This document shows positions 10,785 through 19,879 of a stretch of 64,000 nucleotides of DNA, piece after piece; the first letter of the stretch is position 1; each line of letters opens with the position of its first letter. The stretch covers positions 722,501 to 786,500 of the forward strand of contig NZ_CP038439.1 of assembly GCF_004683865.2 (NCBI RefSeq). The letters run 5' to 3'. This DNA comes from Paracoccus liaowanqingii. Its GTDB lineage: Bacteria; Pseudomonadota; Alphaproteobacteria; Rhodobacterales; Rhodobacteraceae. Both the position numbers and the translations under genes were made by a program. Under the pieces are notes generated by a model that worked only from the letters and a program-made list of their open reading frames with translations, did no database searches and had not been told where the DNA came from.

Positions 10785-12218
10785 ATGAGCGATTTCGACT
10801 TGGTAATCCGTGGCGGAACCGTCGTCACGGCGTCTGAGACAACGCGCGCAGATATTGGTGTGCAGGGCAGCACGATTGCGGCCCTTGGACTGAACCTGGG
10901 CCGCGGGAATAAAGAAATCGACGCCAGCGGCCTTTTGGTCATGCCGGGGGGCATCGACAGTCATGTGCACCTTGCGCAACCCGCTTTCGGCGGCCCGGCC
11001 ATGGCCGACGGTTTCGAGACCGGCACGCGATCGGCAATTGCCGGCGGCAATACGACAGTCTTGCCCTTCGCCATGCAGGGACGTGGTGAATCCTTGCGCC
11101 AAGCGGTGGAGGATTACCACAAAGAGGCCGATGGCCAGTCCTATTGCGACTACGGTTTTCACATGATCGTCGCCAATCCATCGCCGGCGGCGTTGGGGCA
11201 GGATCTGCCGGCATTGGTCGCGTCTGGATATACATCGCTCAAGGTGTTCATGACCTATGCTGACCTGGTTCTCAACGACCGCGAGATACTTGAAGTATTT
11301 GATGCTGCAGGAGAATGCGGTGCCTTGGTGATGGTGCATTGCGAGGGGTATGACGCCATCCGTTTCATGACGGAAAAGCTGGAGAAATCCGGCCGCACGG
11401 CACCCTATTATCACGCCGTTTCACGCCCACAGTCGGTGGAGCGCGAAGCCGCCCACCGTGCCATCAGCCACGCGGAACTGACCGGGGTGCCGATCATGGT
11501 CGTCCATGTCTCGGGACGTGAGGCGATGGAGCAGATCCGCTGGGCGCAGTCGCGAGGGCTAAAGATCATGGGAGAGACGTGCACCCAGTATATCTCGCTC
11601 ACGGCTGAGGACCTCAAGGGTCTTAACATGGACGATACCGGCACGAAGTATGTCTGCTCTCCGCCGCCCCGCGATCATGCAAGCTGGGAAGCCATATGGA
11701 ACGGGATACAGACCGGCGTCTTCCAGACCTTCTCCTCGGATCATTGCCCGTTCTACTTCGAGGGAGAGGTCGGCAAGAAGAACCCAAAGGCGCGTACCGG
11801 ATTTCAGTGGGTGCCGAACGGCATTCCCGGCGTCGCGGTGCGCATGCCGATCCTTTGGTCAGAAGGAGTGGCCAAGGGCCGTATCACCGCAAACCAGTTC
11901 GTGGCGCTTACCTCGACCAATCATGCCCGCATCTACGGACTGACGACCAAGGGATCTCTTGCACCGGGCTTTGACGCGGATATCGTCCTTTGGGATCCCG
12001 CGCACGAGGTCACGATTACACAGGCACTGATGGAGCATGGGGCCGATTATACCCCTTGGGAGGGGTTCCGGGTGACCGGCTGGCCCCGGGCGACCATCCT
12101 GCGCGGCGAGGTGGTGATGGAAGAGGGTCGGATTCTGGGGCGCAAGGATCAGGGGAAATTCCTGCCGCGCGCGCTGTCACCCATGGCCGGACGGATGGCC
12201 GGCGCGGCGCTTGATTGA
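10785..12218 (+). CDS. dihydropyrimidinase / D-hydantoinase family cyclic amidohydrolase
   Basis: A cytoplasmic binuclear zinc amidohydrolase of 477 residues that should open a cyclic diamide (hydantoin, dihydropyrimidine or a related imide). Metal ligands are H60 and H62 (HVH), the carboxylated-lysine candidate K153 (SLKVFMTY), H185 (MVHCEG), H241 (VVHVSG) and D319 (SSDHC). The SD AAGGAGGGG precedes the ATG. It is convergent with, and 23 bases from, the end of an eight-gene minus-strand operon for an ABC importer, amidases and a metallochaperone, so a shared pathway is likely. Whether the substrate is hydantoin, dihydrouracil or something else cannot be read from the sequence. Confidence 0.9.
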   Translation: MSDFDLVIRGGTVVTASETTRADIGVQGSTIAALGLNLGRGNKEIDASGLLVMPGGIDSHVHLAQPAFGGPAMADGFETGTRSAIAGGNTTVLPFAMQGRGESLRQAVEDYHKEADGQSYCDYGFHMIVANPSPAALGQDLPALVASGYTSLKVFMTYADLVLNDREILEVFDAAGECGALVMVHCEGYDAIRFMTEKLEKSGRTAPYYHAVSRPQSVEREAAHRAISHAELTGVPIMVVHVSGREAMEQIRWAQSRGLKIMGETCTQYISLTAEDLKGLNMDDTGTKYVCSPPPRDHASWEAIWNGIQTGVFQTFSSDHCPFYFEGEVGKKNPKARTGFQWVPNGIPGVAVRMPILWSEGVAKGRITANQFVALTSTNHARIYGLTTKGSLAPGFDADIVLWDPAHEVTITQALMEHGADYTPWEGFRVTGWPRATILRGEVVMEEGRILGRKDQGKFLPRALSPMAGRMAGAALD

Positions 12219-12241
12219 GGTAACGGTGCGGCGGGAGCCAT

Positions 12242-13207
12242 TCAGGCGCCGAACCGCCGCCAGGATCGTTCCAGCAGCTCGCCATCCAGATTGCGCCCGA
12301 TAAGGACGATCATGCCCTCCTCGGGTGCCGGACCTGACAGCCACGCGTCACGTTCGGGCAGGATCTCCGGGGGCTGAACCATGCGGCGCACCGATTGCAG
12401 CAGCAGCAGGCCCGCAGGCGCGCGCACGATGCCCTTGACCCGCACTACATCATCGCCTCTAGATTGCAAGAGGGCCGAGAGCCAGGTTGAAAGGGCAATC
12501 CAGCCGCCATCTTTGCCCACCTCGATGCGGTAGGGGCGGATAGGTTCGGCCATGGCAGCGACGACCGGCAAGGGAAAGGGCAGGGCTGAACCCAGCGTCA
12601 GACTTACCGGCGTCCCGTGTTCGGCCGCGCTGATCACGGCGGTCGGATTAAGCACCCGGATGGTGGCAGCAAGGCGCGCAAGATCGCCGTACTTGGCAAG
12701 AAGCGGCTTGCTGAGAATGAGTTCATCGGCGGCCTCGACCTGGGCGCGGGCAAGGGGTTCGCCGGCAAGCTGATCGCGCCCGTGAACCGCGTCGACAATC
12801 ACCACAACCTTTTCCATCACCAGCCGCCTGGCCAAAACCTGATCCGCAGCCAATGCGACTGCAATTGCACCCGGATCTGCAAGACCACTTGTTTCCAGCA
12901 GCACGCCATCGATGCCGCTTGCGCCAGAGGTAGTTGCCTCGTCACAGATTTGACGCAGCGCGGCGACAAGCGCAGGAAGCCCATCGCAACAGGCACAACC
13001 GCCGGCCAACACTTCGACTCGTGCGGCCTTGCCAAGAAGCAGGTTGTCCACTGGCGTCAGCGCCGCCTCGTTCACAAGAAAATGGCGTTTCCTGAATCTG
13101 CCTTCATGCAACTGGTGGCGAAGCCACGTGCTTTTACCGGCGCCCAGAAAGCCCCCAAGCAGGGTCAGGGGGATCCGCCCGTCGCGGCGCCCCGCCTCAG
13201 CCTTCAT
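12242..13207 (-). CDS. CobW/COG0523-family G3E GTPase, putative metallochaperone
   Basis: A 321-residue nucleotide-dependent metal chaperone of the CobW/YjiA/ZNG1 type. Walker A is GGFLGAGKST (18-27), the metal-binding CxCC motif is C71-A-C73-C74, and the switch motif ETSGLADP is at 105-112. The C-terminal CobW domain includes VRVKGIVRAP. The usual guanine-specificity NKxD appears as SKPLL, a deviation worth noting. Start 13207 follows the upstream gene, with an 11-base overlap; a longer reading would duplicate that gene's region. Last gene of the minus-strand operon and next to a zinc hydantoinase, so delivery of metal to that enzyme is a reasonable inference. Confidence 0.9.
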   Translation of the reverse strand: MKAEAGRRDGRIPLTLLGGFLGAGKSTWLRHQLHEGRFRKRHFLVNEAALTPVDNLLLGKAARVEVLAGGCACCDGLPALVAALRQICDEATTSGASGIDGVLLETSGLADPGAIAVALAADQVLARRLVMEKVVVIVDAVHGRDQLAGEPLARAQVEAADELILSKPLLAKYGDLARLAATIRVLNPTAVISAAEHGTPVSLTLGSALPFPLPVVAAMAEPIRPYRIEVGKDGGWIALSTWLSALLQSRGDDVVRVKGIVRAPAGLLLLQSVRRMVQPPEILPERDAWLSGPAPEEGMIVLIGRNLDGELLERSWRRFGA

Positions 13208-13493
13208 GGTCAAGAGCGCGGGCAGACAACGGATCGATCGGCTCGCCCGCCATACGGGCGGCCTCGAGCCACAGGCTTTCAAGATCGTCCACCAGAACCC
13301 GCGCTCCGCCGGGGGCAAAAAGCTGCAACCCCGGCGTTGCGCCATCATCATGGGCCTTCAGCCCCCATGGGGCGAGAAGACGGTTGACGGATGCCAGTCG
13401 GATGAAGCGGAGGCGCAGCCTTTCAGCAGGGGAACTGGCCCCCGCGTCGGTCCAATGGCCGGGCTTGGCGGGAAAACCGCACGCACTGCACAT
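13197..13493 (-). CDS. small CxxC protein encoded with CobW (unknown function)
   Basis: A 98-residue protein beginning MCSACGFP, with a CxxC at residues 2-5, a helical middle rich in Arg/Leu, and a short beta segment (GLQLFAPGGARVLVDDLESLW). GGGAGG precedes the ATG by 8 bases, and its stop overlaps the CobW start by 11 bases, so translation is coupled. I recall similar short proteins next to CobW and hydantoinase genes in Rhodobacterales, but know of no assigned function. An N-terminal CxxC beside a metallochaperone suggests a metal-transfer partner or adaptor; this is inference. Confidence 0.75.
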   Translation of the reverse strand: MCSACGFPAKPGHWTDAGASSPAERLRLRFIRLASVNRLLAPWGLKAHDDGATPGLQLFAPGGARVLVDDLESLWLEAARMAGEPIDPLSARALDHEG

Positions 13494-13517
13494 AGATGCG
13501 CCTCCCTTCGTTCCAGC

Positions 13518-14420
13518 TCAGATCACCTCGGGTCGCTTGCCACTCTCGAACGGATACCGTTTGCGGAAGTCGTCGGCGATCTCTTCGAAGGTGGCCCATT
13601 CGACGCCCTCGTGGCCGTTGATATACTCGATCAGTCTTTCCAGCATCAAAAGCACCTGCGGGCGGCCAGAGACATCAGGATGAATCGTAAAGGCAAAGAC
13701 GCCGTAATCCATCTCGCGATACATCCAGTCGAACTGATCACGCCATAGTTCCTCGATGTCCCGGGGATTCACAAAGCCGTGGCTGTTGGGCGCCTTCTTC
13801 ATGAACAACATCGGCGGCAGGTCATCCACATACCAGTTGGCAGCGATGTCCACGAGGTCGATTTCTTTGCCGTGCTTGAGGGGGTGCATCCATTCCTTGG
13901 CCTGCTTGGTGTAATCGATGACGTTCCATTCATCACCGACCCGAGCATAGAAGGGCTGGAAATCGCGATACCCTTGGCTGTGATCGTAGCTGAAATCGTA
14001 TTTTTTCAGAAGCGCCGCGGTCACCTCTGACATTTCCCACCAGGGTGCTACATAGCCGCGGGGCACGCGTCCGGTCAGCTTTTCGATTAGTTCGATCGAT
14101 TTTACCAGAACGTCCTCTTCCTGCTGCGGCGTCATGGCAACTGGATTCTCGTGAAGATAGCCATGGGCACCGATTTCATGCCCCTGATCCACGATTATCT
14201 GCATTTCCTTGGGGAAGGTCTCAAGGGAATGGCCCGGGATGAAGAAACTGGTGCGCAGGTCGTATTTCTTGAACAAGCGCAACAGGCGCGGCACGCCAAC
14301 CTCGGTGGCGAAGATCCCCCGCTGGATGTCCGAGGGGCTGTCGCCGCCGCCATAGGACCCAATCCAGCCTGCGACCGAATCGATATCGGTACCGAAAGCG
14401 CAATAAATTTTCTTGGCCAT
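13518..14420 (-). CDS. NodB-fold hydrolase, HpPgdA/cyclic-imidase-like
   Basis: A 300-residue polysaccharide-deacetylase-fold metal hydrolase. The family's metal and base residues read as D12 and D14 (GTDIDS) with H86 and H90 ([10 protein letters not shown]). It also has APWWE and the C-terminal [12 protein letters not shown]. The overall pattern is that of Helicobacter HP0310 (PgdA) and cyclic imide hydrolases rather than of secreted chitin deacetylases, and there is no signal peptide. AGGAG lies 7 bases before the ATG at 14420. Sitting between an asparaginase and a CobW pair and facing a hydantoinase, it more likely attacks a cyclic imide or ureido compound in the cytoplasm than peptidoglycan. 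Confidence 0.85.
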   Translation of the reverse strand: MAKKIYCAFGTDIDSVAGWIGSYGGGDSPSDIQRGIFATEVGVPRLLRLFKKYDLRTSFFIPGHSLETFPKEMQIIVDQGHEIGAHGYLHENPVAMTPQQEEDVLVKSIELIEKLTGRVPRGYVAPWWEMSEVTAALLKKYDFSYDHSQGYRDFQPFYARVGDEWNVIDYTKQAKEWMHPLKHGKEIDLVDIAANWYVDDLPPMLFMKKAPNSHGFVNPRDIEELWRDQFDWMYREMDYGVFAFTIHPDVSGRPQVLLMLERLIEYINGHEGVEWATFEEIADDFRKRYPFESGKRPEVI

Positions 14421-14467
14421 TTCGTTCTCCTGTATGGTCAACGGCCGGCGGGCCGCATTGAATGCTG

Positions 14468-15460
14468 TCATGACGTCAAGGCTGGCAGGGACAGGCTGGC
14501 GCGCAGGGCGAACTCATCGGGCCGCCCTGCCATCAAAAGAAGCATCAGAAGAAGGCGCGCCTTAAGTGCATCAAGATCGCCAGACCCTGTAAGGCCACGC
14601 GAGACAAGGTCGATCTCACCGCCGGGTTGGCGATAGGTACCACCAAGTACCCGGCCTCCACGCGTACGGCTGGCAAAGACGACCGGCACGCGCTTGGCCG
14701 CATCGCTCAGCGGGGCAAGCCAGTCGGTATGCACATGGCCACCGCCAGCAAGATCGAGGACCAGTCCCGCCGCACCCGCCGCCATCGCGGCCTCGATCAA
14801 TCGGGGTTCGTCCGAGATCCCGGGCTTGAGGATCGGAACAAATGGCACCGCCGCATCCGTTGGCACCGAAACGCCCGCGCGTCGTTTGGCTCGGGCGTAA
14901 AGCGCAACCTCGCCCTCAGCTAGCCAGCCGAGTGGGGCAGGCGACCAGAAGGCTCCTGTCGATGTGGTGTCGCGCTTTTGCACCCAACGTGCGGCATGGA
15001 TCGTGTCGTCAAAGGCGACCAGCACACCAAGATCCCGACAGGCGGGATCTACGGCGCAGGTGACAGCGGCCAAAAGGTTCGCCGGCCCGTCCGCACCGGG
15101 AAGCGACGGGTTGCGCATCGCACCTGTCACAACAACCGGCAGCCTCCCGTTATGAAGGAGGTCCAAAACATAGGCAGTCTCCTCGATCGTGTCGGTGCCC
15201 TGAGTGACCACGACTCCTTCGGTCCCGTCCTGCTCGAATGCACGGATCAAGATTGCGAGTGCAAACAGAAGTGGAAGGTCGATCTCTGTTGACGGCAAGT
15301 TGGCAAGGTCGCGCGCGCCTACCACGGCCCTGCCGGCCAACGCCGGCACCGCGATGACCAGATCGGCCGCAGTCAAGCTGGGGGCAACGCCTGCACCCGC
15401 TGCGTCGGGCTGGCAGGCGATCGTTCCGCCTAGGGCGATGATCTCGACGCGCGGTATCAT
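14468..15460 (-). CDS. asparaginase/glutaminase-family amidohydrolase
   Basis: A 330-residue type I/II asparaginase-fold enzyme. The two catalytic triads are present at nearly the textbook positions: T13 in LGGTIA, T89-D90 in TQGTDTIEE, and K162 in [11 protein letters not shown]. The [17 protein letters not shown] segment is also typical. There is no signal peptide, so it is cytoplasmic. Its ATG (15460) follows the ATPase stop codon by one base (TGA-C-ATG), giving tight translational coupling. It should hydrolyse a primary amide such as Asn, Gln, succinamate or a related half-amide. The operon suggests a half-amide released by ring opening, which is inference. Confidence 0.9.
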   Translation of the reverse strand: MIPRVEIIALGGTIACQPDAAGAGVAPSLTAADLVIAVPALAGRAVVGARDLANLPSTEIDLPLLFALAILIRAFEQDGTEGVVVTQGTDTIEETAYVLDLLHNGRLPVVVTGAMRNPSLPGADGPANLLAAVTCAVDPACRDLGVLVAFDDTIHAARWVQKRDTTSTGAFWSPAPLGWLAEGEVALYARAKRRAGVSVPTDAAVPFVPILKPGISDEPRLIEAAMAAGAAGLVLDLAGGGHVHTDWLAPLSDAAKRVPVVFASRTRGGRVLGGTYRQPGGEIDLVSRGLTGSGDLDALKARLLLMLLLMAGRPDEFALRASLSLPALTS

Positions 15461-15461
15461 G

Positions 15462-16580
15462 TCAGTCCTCATGCGGGCTTCCGGTCGAGTTGTTGAGACC
15501 GACCAGATGGTGATTGAGGAACGCATCCCATTCCGCATGGACCAATTCACCGACATGGATCGGACGCTCGAAATAGGCCTCCACATCCAGGTAGATAATG
15601 AATTCCTCCCGCTCCCCTGTATCAAGGGCGATCTTCACGAAAGTGCCCTGATATTCGGTGTTGGTTACCGTCCCCGAAAGGCAATCGCGCGCTCCGGCGG
15701 CGCTGCCCAGTCTGATCCGGTCGCGGCGGACCGAGAAACGCATATCCTGGCCGGTCTGCACCCTGTCGAGCGGCCTTACTCCGAAATTAAAGCCGCCTTT
15801 GCCTTCGACCCTAGCCATCCCGTCCTCGCCGACTCCGGTTACCTTGCCCGTCAGCACGTTCTGCCCCCCCATGAACCGGGCGACATAGGGGCTGTGCGGA
15901 CGGTTGTAGATGTCGCGCGGGCTGGCAGCCTGCTCGATCAGACCGTGGTCCATCACCACCACCTGATCGGCAAGGGCAATGGCCTCGGGTTGGGTATGCG
16001 TGACGTGGATGAAGGTGATGCCCAGTTCATTCTGCAACCGCTTCAGTTCGACCCGCATCCGCAGACGCAGGAATTCGTCGAGCGCCGAGAGCGGCTCGTC
16101 CAGCAGCAGCACCTTTGGATTGGTGATCAGCGCCCGTGCAAGCGCCACACGTTGCTGCTGACCGCCCGAAAGTTCGGACGGCAGACGGTCGGCAAGGTGG
16201 CCAAGCTGCACCCGGTCAAGCATCTCTTTAGCCTGGGTGCGGCGGTTATCTGTGTCCACGCCCTTCACCCGCAGGCTGAACGCGACATTGTCCGTCAGGG
16301 ACAGATGCGGAAACAACGCATAGTTCTGGAACATCAGCGCGGTGCCCCGGCTGCCGGTCCGGGCATGGGTCACATCCTCGCCGCCGATGGTGATCGTCCC
16401 CGATGTCGGTGTCTCGTGTCCGGCGATCATCCGCAAAAGCGTCGTCTTACCGCAACCCGAAGGACCGATCATGCTGCAATAGGATCCCCCTTCGATCGTC
16501 AAATCGACATTGTTGACTGCCTTCACCGATCCAAAGGCTTTAGTCACATTGCGGATGTCGATACGGCTTTGTTCACTCAT
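15462..16580 (-). CDS. ABC transporter ATP-binding protein (polyamine/opine-type, PotA-like)
   Basis: A 372-residue importer ATPase with Walker A GPSGCGKTT (39-47), Q-loop FQNYALFPHL, signature LSGGQQQR, Walker B VLLLDEPLSALD, an H-loop, and a C-terminal TOBE domain (VRRDRIRLG). The start at 16580 is favoured because AGGA lies about 10 bases upstream; an ATG 9 bases earlier is too close to it. It follows the second permease by 15 bases and forms a complete importer with the two permeases and the Tat-exported binding protein upstream. Confidence 0.92.
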   Translation of the reverse strand: MSEQSRIDIRNVTKAFGSVKAVNNVDLTIEGGSYCSMIGPSGCGKTTLLRMIAGHETPTSGTITIGGEDVTHARTGSRGTALMFQNYALFPHLSLTDNVAFSLRVKGVDTDNRRTQAKEMLDRVQLGHLADRLPSELSGGQQQRVALARALITNPKVLLLDEPLSALDEFLRLRMRVELKRLQNELGITFIHVTHTQPEAIALADQVVVMDHGLIEQAASPRDIYNRPHSPYVARFMGGQNVLTGKVTGVGEDGMARVEGKGGFNFGVRPLDRVQTGQDMRFSVRRDRIRLGSAAGARDCLSGTVTNTEYQGTFVKIALDTGEREEFIIYLDVEAYFERPIHVGELVHAEWDAFLNHHLVGLNNSTGSPHED

Positions 16581-16595
16581 GTCTAGCATTCCTGG

Positions 16596-17426
16596 TCAAT
16601 CGCGTGCGCGGCGTCGTTTCTGGATGATGGCAATAGCGATGAAAGAGATGGCGATGGCGAGGAAGCTGAGCGCCGAGGTCAGTGTCCCGATCGCATAAAG
16701 CGCCGGTGTCGTGACAGTGGTGGTCATGTTCGATATTTCGATGGGAAGTGTGTTGTTGCCGCCCACGGTCAGGAGCGAGCGTGGCATCTCATCATAGGAC
16801 AGGGTGAAGCCGAACAGCGCGACGGCAATCAGGCCCGGAAACAGGATCGGGATGGTCACCAGCCGCAGGATGGTCAGGGCACGGGCGCCCGCATCGCGCG
16901 CCGCCTCTTCCCATGAGGAGTCAAACCGATTGAGGACAGCGAACATGATCAGAAGGCCAAAGGGCAACGTCCAGCTGAGATGCGCGACAAGCCCCGACAT
17001 CAGCCAGTGGAGACGGATCCCCAGCAACTGGAACATCTGGCTGATGCCAAGGCCAAGCAGGATCCCCGGAACCACCAGGCTGATAATGGACAGGTAAAAA
17101 AGCGGCCCAGCGCCCATAAACCGTCGGCGAAAGGCGAGGCCGGCAAAGAGACATACCACCGTCGTGATAATCATGGCCACCAGCCCTAAAAGCACCGACC
17201 GAGTGAGGGCTCCGCCCAGATCGCCATAGCGGCTTGACGCGAAAAGGTCGCCAAACCAGTGAACCGACACGCCCCGCATTGGGAAGGTAAGCCCGCCGGT
17301 TGTTCCCTGAAAGCTGAGAATGAAGATCATCAGCATTGGCCCGTAAAGGAAGATCACGAACATCGCGAAGAAGGCGGCGAGCAGATAGAAGCCAAGGCCC
17401 CGTTTTTGACCGTTCGACATGTTCAT
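16596..17426 (-). CDS. ABC transporter permease (PotC-like)
   Basis: A 276-residue integral membrane protein with about six transmembrane helices, beginning FYLLAAFFAMFVIFLYGP. The cytoplasmic coupling loop EAARDAGARALTILRLVTIPIL matches the EAA motif of polyamine-type permeases. It ends with a basic tail (QKRRRARD). It is encoded 6 bases after the first permease. Confidence 0.92.
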   Translation of the reverse strand: MNMSNGQKRGLGFYLLAAFFAMFVIFLYGPMLMIFILSFQGTTGGLTFPMRGVSVHWFGDLFASSRYGDLGGALTRSVLLGLVAMIITTVVCLFAGLAFRRRFMGAGPLFYLSIISLVVPGILLGLGISQMFQLLGIRLHWLMSGLVAHLSWTLPFGLLIMFAVLNRFDSSWEEAARDAGARALTILRLVTIPILFPGLIAVALFGFTLSYDEMPRSLLTVGGNNTLPIEISNMTTTVTTPALYAIGTLTSALSFLAIAISFIAIAIIQKRRRARD

Positions 17427-17432
17427 CGCCCC

Positions 17433-18308
17433 CTAGCGCGCCAATTCGGCACGAATATCGACCACCCGCAGGATACCCGAAACCAGCAGCGCCACGACGG
17501 CGATCAACATGATCGCCATGGCTGCTGCCTGCGGATAAAACAAGTTGTCGATCTGGTTTTTCATGGCTGAAACGACCGACGCGCTTTGTCCGCCGCTCAT
17601 CACGCGGACCACGAAGAAATCAGCCATCACCAGGGTGACGACGAATATAGAACCGAGTGCGATGCCGGTCTTGGAAAGTGGAATGATGACCGTGTACAGG
17701 ATCTGCCACCCGGATGCTCCGGCATCCCGCGCAGCTTCGATCAGATTGGGGTTGATCTTGGCCATGCTGTTGAAGATCGGGACGATCATGAACAGCGTAT
17801 AGAGATGAATATAGGTCAGGATCACCGCAAACTCGGAGTAGAGCAGGAAATCAAGTGGTTGATTTGTCAGGCCCATCGCGATGATAGTCTGGTTGAAGAT
17901 CCCCTCGCGGCCCAGGAACGGGATCCATGATATCATGCGGATCACGTTCGAAGTCCAGAACGGGATGGTGCACAGCAGCAAAAGCCCGATCTGCCATTTC
18001 AGATTCCGCACATGAAACACTAGGAAATACGAGCAGATGAAACCGATGATCGTCGTTACAATCAAGGTGATCGCCGCAAACTTGATTGTTGTGAAGAATA
18101 ACGCATAAGTCAGCGGGGAGCTAAGCATCTGCCGGTAGTTGTCGAGCGTGAACTCGCGGTAGATGAAGATGCCGTCCGTCTGCCAGAAGCTGAGCAAGAC
18201 CAGAGTTCCGATCGGAACGCCAACGAAGGCGATTGTGAAAAGCGCCAGCGGCGCGACCTGCAGATAGGCACTGAGTCCTGAACTCCCGCCCGACGAACGG
18301 CTAGACAT
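17433..18308 (-). CDS. ABC transporter permease (PotB-like)
   Basis: A 291-residue inner-membrane permease. Six hydrophobic segments are visible (for example LFTIAFVGVPIGTLVLLSFW near the N-terminus and AMAIMLIAVVALLVSGIL near the C-terminus), and the coupling EAA loop reads EAARDAGASGWQILYTVIIPL. The ATG at 18308, with GGAG about 8 bases before it, is preferred to an in-frame start 48 bases upstream. It lies 69 bases after the binding-protein gene. Confidence 0.9.
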   Translation of the reverse strand: MSSRSSGGSSGLSAYLQVAPLALFTIAFVGVPIGTLVLLSFWQTDGIFIYREFTLDNYRQMLSSPLTYALFFTTIKFAAITLIVTTIIGFICSYFLVFHVRNLKWQIGLLLLCTIPFWTSNVIRMISWIPFLGREGIFNQTIIAMGLTNQPLDFLLYSEFAVILTYIHLYTLFMIVPIFNSMAKINPNLIEAARDAGASGWQILYTVIIPLSKTGIALGSIFVVTLVMADFFVVRVMSGGQSASVVSAMKNQIDNLFYPQAAAMAIMLIAVVALLVSGILRVVDIRAELAR

Positions 18309-18377
18309 GGCGCAACTCCGTGAATGTGTGCTGGGTCGGACATGGCTCCGGGGCATGGTGCGCCGGAGCCGTCTAAA

Positions 18378-19670
18378 TCAGGCCGAGATGAATTCGTTCC
18401 AGCGCTGAACCATGTAGCGCTCTTCGTCCATCACTGTGTTCCAGACCGAGATATTGCCAATCCGATCCTGGAACGAGCCGCCGTCGCGCTGTGCGCCTTC
18501 GCCATCCATCACTGTGCCGTAGGGGTCGACGATCTGCTCCGTCGCCGGCTGCCCCTCGTACCAATATCCCCATTCGTTATCGGTCATGAATTCACGGGCG
18601 TGTTCGGGGATAGACGAATAGTAGCCCTGTCGCCCGATGAACCCACCATGCCAACCCGAAAGCGTCCAGTTCATGAACTCATAGGCAGCGTCGCGCTTCA
18701 TCCCTTCAAGATGCCCCATAAGACCAATTCCCGAACCCCAAGCTCGATAGCCTTCCTTCATGCTTTGATAGACGCAGGGAATACCGCGTGCCTTAACAGC
18801 GGTGACAGCCGGTGCCCACATCGACTGAATGACGACTTCGCCCGCAGCCATCAGGTTCACTGACTCGTCAAAGCTGAGCCAGAAGGCACGGAACTGTCCC
18901 GCGCGCTTCAGCTCGATCAAGTTATTGATGGTGAAATCGATCTCTTCACGGGTCATGTTCCCCTTGTCGCCGTAGGTTATCTCTCCCATGGCTTCAAAAG
19001 CGTTAGCAGCATCCAGGATGCCGGTGCCGGGCACGTTCACAAGGGCGGTCTTGCCCTTGAATTCGGGGTTGAACAGCTCAGCATAGCTTTCGATGGGGCG
19101 ACCAATCAGGTCCGGACGGATTCCAAGCGTATCCGCGTTGTAGATCGTCGGCACCGTGCTGACGATATCCGTCTCCTCTGCCGCGAAACCGTCTGCATCC
19201 GCCGACTCCAGGTACATCACCTTGAAAGGTAGAATGCCTTGCCGCGACAGGTCGCTGCCATCGAAGTTCTTTCCGTCCTTCATGATCGGCGTGATCCTGC
19301 TCCAATTGCCGATCTTTGTCTTGTCGATGGCTTGGAAATTACCCGATCGCCACACCTTTGCCAGCGCCCAGTACTCCATGTCGACGATTTCCAGCGTCTC
19401 GGGCTGGTTGATGATCCTGGGCATCAGGTTCGTGCTTTCGACCGATTGGGGAACGATGCGGAAACCCAGATCTTCGCTTGCTTTATCGGCGATGTCGGCG
19501 ATGACCGAAAAGGACGGACCGGTCCAGCTGATCGTGATGTCACGGATGTTCTGCGCCCAGATCATCGGCGCACCGATGACGCCTGAACCGACGGCGGCAC
19601 CGGTGACAGCGGCCGTCGACTGGAGAAACTTGCGCCGCGAAAGGTCGATACTGTTCTTCATTTCGGTCAT
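18378..19670 (-). CDS. Tat-exported ABC solute-binding protein (PotD-like)
   Basis: A 430-residue periplasmic binding protein, first gene of the operon. The N-terminus has a twin-arginine signal (SRRKFLQ, 11-17, then a hydrophobic AAVTGAAVGSGVIGAP) with processing expected near the AQ at 40. The strong SD GGGAGGAG sits 6-7 bases before the ATG at 19670. The mature part belongs to the spermidine/putrescine-like cluster D-III group, including an ISMLPT-like VSTVPTIYNAD strand. A signal-less paralogue lies at 20984-22156 across the divergent regulator. Ligand unknown. Confidence 0.92.
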   Translation of the reverse strand: MTEMKNSIDLSRRKFLQSTAAVTGAAVGSGVIGAPMIWAQNIRDITISWTGPSFSVIADIADKASEDLGFRIVPQSVESTNLMPRIINQPETLEIVDMEYWALAKVWRSGNFQAIDKTKIGNWSRITPIMKDGKNFDGSDLSRQGILPFKVMYLESADADGFAAEETDIVSTVPTIYNADTLGIRPDLIGRPIESYAELFNPEFKGKTALVNVPGTGILDAANAFEAMGEITYGDKGNMTREEIDFTINNLIELKRAGQFRAFWLSFDESVNLMAAGEVVIQSMWAPAVTAVKARGIPCVYQSMKEGYRAWGSGIGLMGHLEGMKRDAAYEFMNWTLSGWHGGFIGRQGYYSSIPEHAREFMTDNEWGYWYEGQPATEQIVDPYGTVMDGEGAQRDGGSFQDRIGNISVWNTVMDEERYMVQRWNEFISA

Positions 19671-19879
19671 GGGGGCTCCTCCCGGGGCGATAGGTTGCAG
19701 GTAGATTTGTTCCACCGATCAATGCCCCTTCGCCAGGGTCGCCCATACATGTCGGCTACCAAGAGCGTAGCAATCCGTTTTTAGAATGCAAAGCACAATT
19801 TTCTTGGCCTGAGGAGCTTCTCTGGCCATGATGAAAATGGGCGCATGGTCCGCAGCTCTGCCACAGCTCTGCCGCATGC
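19671..19879. promoter_or_regulatory. divergent intergenic region between importer operon and GntR regulator
   Basis: A 209-bp gap between the binding-protein gene (minus) and the regulator (plus), relatively AT-rich around 19770-19800 (ccgtttttagaatgcaaagcacaattttc). By position it must hold the promoters of both transcripts and is the obvious place for the regulator's operator. I did not find a clear palindrome to name. Confidence 0.45.
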
